A stretch of DNA of 64,000 nucleotides from Wukongibacter sp050859025 (GTDB taxonomy: Bacteria; Bacillota; Clostridia; Peptostreptococcales; Caminicellaceae): positions 992,001-1,056,000 of the forward strand of contig NZ_CP138200.1 of assembly GCF_050859025.1 (NCBI RefSeq), in the 5' to 3' direction. Below the pieces are notes generated by a model that worked only from the letters and a program-made list of their open reading frames with translations, ran no database searches and was not told the DNA's origin. The translations under genes and the position numbers were made by a program. This document shows positions 62,787 through 64,000 of this stretch, piece by piece; the first letter of the stretch is position 1, and each line of letters opens with the position of its first letter.

Positions 62787-63545
62787 ATGAAGAAAATTGC
62801 AATATATGGAAAAGGCGGTATTGGTAAATCTACTGTAACTAGTTCTTTGGCAGCGGCAATATCCAAAATGGGCTACAGAGTAATGCAAATCGGTTGTGAT
62901 CCTAAGGCTGATTCCACAATCAATTTGATAAATGGTCAAGAGATAACTACTGTTATTCAATACTTAAAAGAAAATGGTTCTTGCGATGACCTTAAAGAGA
63001 TTATTGTAGAAGGTTATAATGGAGTCTTATGTATTGAAGCAGGGGGTCCTTCACCCGGTATAGGATGTGCAGGAAGAGGTATCATAACTGCATTTGAAGT
63101 TTTAGAAGAATTAAATGCCTATGAGATTCTAAAGCCGGATGTAGTATTGTTTGATGTCTTAGGAGATGTAGTTTGTGGCGGATTTGCCGTACCTATCAGA
63201 AATGGCTATGCTGATGAAGTAATTATAGTAACGTCAGGGGAGAAAATGTCTTTGTTTGCTGCTAGAAATATAAAAATGGCTGTTGATTCATTTTCACATA
63301 AAAACTATGCAAAGCTAAGGGGAATTATACTAAACAAGAGAAACATAAAGGGTGAGGAAGAAATTGTTTTAAAGCATGCTACGGAAATGGAATGTGAGAT
63401 ACTAGGAAGTGTTCCTAGGGACTCTAATATCCAATTATATGAGGAAAAGAATATGACAGTAGTTCAGGGGGATAGTGAGCTAGATATATCCAAGATTTTT
63501 ATGGGTTTAGCCGAGGAGATTGTTAAAGGTGGTGAAGGAATATGA
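62787..63545 (+). CDS. NifH-like iron protein (nitrogenase-like reductase component)
   Basis: 252 residues. Deviant Walker A GKGGIGKST, switch I GCDPKADST, the two cysteines that hold the shared 4Fe-4S cluster (GPSPGIGCAGRGI and DVLGDVVCGGFA), and NKRNIKGEEE where NifH has the nucleotide-binding N-S-R. It is shorter than NifH and lacks its C-terminal extension, as in group IV (Nfl), BchL and CfbC-type proteins. It would pass electrons with ATP hydrolysis to the component 1 protein encoded next. AAGGAG precedes ATG 62787, and the gene overlaps the next by four bases. Confidence 0.9.
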   Translation: MKKIAIYGKGGIGKSTVTSSLAAAISKMGYRVMQIGCDPKADSTINLINGQEITTVIQYLKENGSCDDLKEIIVEGYNGVLCIEAGGPSPGIGCAGRGIITAFEVLEELNAYEILKPDVVLFDVLGDVVCGGFAVPIRNGYADEVIIVTSGEKMSLFAARNIKMAVDSFSHKNYAKLRGIILNKRNIKGEEEIVLKHATEMECEILGSVPRDSNIQLYEEKNMTVVQGDSELDISKIFMGLAEEIVKGGEGI

Positions 63546-64000
63546 AGGTGAAACCATATAGTATACCCATAGGAAAATTAAAAAAAGAGGTTAGTGGTAG
63601 AGAAAATAGGATATATCCAGATGATATCTTACATTATTGTTCTCCCAGTGTAGGCGGTTGGGGAGTAGTAAGGGTTGCATGCTTAGTTCCTGAAGCCGTA
63701 GTTCTCTTCGTTATTCCTCAGGGCTGTGGTAGACATGGAGCAATTGCTTCCTATATGCATAAATACAATAGGAAATTATTTTATATTTATTTATCGGAAG
63801 TAGACCTAGTAACGGGATGTCATATGGAGAAAATTAATAAAGCTGTTGAAAGAATAATCTATAAGCATAGACCTAAAGCCTTACTGTTATGTCATACCTG
63901 TGTAGATGATTTATTAGGTTCCGATTATGAAGCTAAGGCCTATGAAATAGAAGAAAAGTATGGAATACCCGTAAGAATAGGAACTATGAACCCAATAAAA
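63542..64000 (+). CDS. NifD-like nitrogenase component 1 protein (partial)
   Basis: The first 153 residues are visible; the gene runs off the window. Conserved cysteines of component 1 (P-cluster-type ligands) are seen in HYCSPSVGGWG, PQGCGRHGA and TGCHMEKI, and a CHTCVDDLLG motif takes the place of the usual S-T-C-x-x-x-x-I-G-D-D. It belongs with group IV (Nfl-type) homologues, not true NifD. Substrate unknown; no FeMo-cofactor genes are present in the window. Confidence 0.85.
   Translation, partial: MKVKPYSIPIGKLKKEVSGRENRIYPDDILHYCSPSVGGWGVVRVACLVPEAVVLFVIPQGCGRHGAIASYMHKYNRKLFYIYLSEVDLVTGCHMEKINKAVERIIYKHRPKALLLCHTCVDDLLGSDYEAKAYEIEEKYGIPVRIGTMNPIK

Noticed and set aside
62787..64000. 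True nitrogen fixation genes
   Set aside because: NifH is short and the component 1 motifs are Nfl-like; no NifK, NifE, NifN or NifB is visible, although the window ends inside the second gene.
1..64000. tRNA or rRNA genes
   Set aside because: No cloverleaf-like sequence or rRNA segment was recognised by eye; a covariance scan would be needed to exclude a tRNA.

Overview
The window is AT-rich, bacterial and dense with genes. Shine-Dalgarno sites are strong, TTG and GTG starts are common, and the gene content is that of an anaerobic Gram-positive of the class Clostridia: FeoAB with cysteine-rich partners, a minimal SufCB, an EFR1-type flavodoxin/ferredoxin protein, a nitrogenase-like reductase and several Fur homologues. 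Genus cannot be fixed from the sequence; an Alkaliphilus/Tissierella-like relative is only an impression.

Region 1 (1-6831): an open-ended unknown gene, a Crp/Fnr regulator, a Fur homologue, a MATE pseudogene, then an iron-complex (FecBCDE-type) ABC importer with a small-molecule methyltransferase and a MarR regulator. Region 2 (6840-15550): relics of another Fec importer, a Fur-box-controlled SufCB pair, a lone NikB-type permease followed by a 14-residue stub of its partner, an ABC exporter half, a second MarR gene, an EFR1 protein and a YibE/F membrane protein. Region 3 (15630-29580): a LysM-bearing 5'-nucleotidase, a Fur-box-controlled FbpABC ferric importer whose ATPase lacks a usual start codon, a cobalamin riboswitch with no gene behind it, a frameshifted GGDEF protein behind a perfect Fur box, a Fur-like regulator, feoA, feoB with a Cys-rich partner, and a decayed second feoB whose Cys-rich partner survives. 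At least seven good Fur boxes lie in this part of the window, so much of it reads as one iron-starvation regulon with several generations of acquired and decaying importers.

Region 4 (29750-39306) is a full aromatic amino acid operon: DAHP synthase, tyrA, aroB, aroA, aroC, pheA, aroE, aroK, aroQ, and an EamA exporter. All seven shikimate steps and both prephenate branches are present. Region 5 (39369-46856) is a minus-strand catabolic operon (three M20 amidohydrolases, an OsmC protein, a GltS-like carrier) opposite a GAF/PucR-type regulator, followed by an acyl-ACP thioesterase.

Region 6 (47801-56899) is an accessory island between two nearly identical 268-base direct repeats, each carrying the promoter and first codons of a sensor-kinase gene. 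It holds an IS110 transposase scar, a six-unit 11-bp repeat, a cell-wall glucosaminidase, an RCC1-repeat protein, an IS256-family element, two lipoprotein-like genes and decayed paralogues. The intact kinase and response regulator follow, with a 200-base palindromic element behind them.

Region 7 (58924-64000) holds a Crp/Fnr regulator opposite a second FecBCDE-type importer that runs, with overlapping genes, into a NifH-like iron protein and a NifD-like component 1 cut by the window edge. No nif assembly genes are visible. A nitrogenase-like reductase wired to an iron-complex importer is the best candidate here for an undescribed system. Region 1 contains a paralogue of its importer, there coupled to a methyltransferase.
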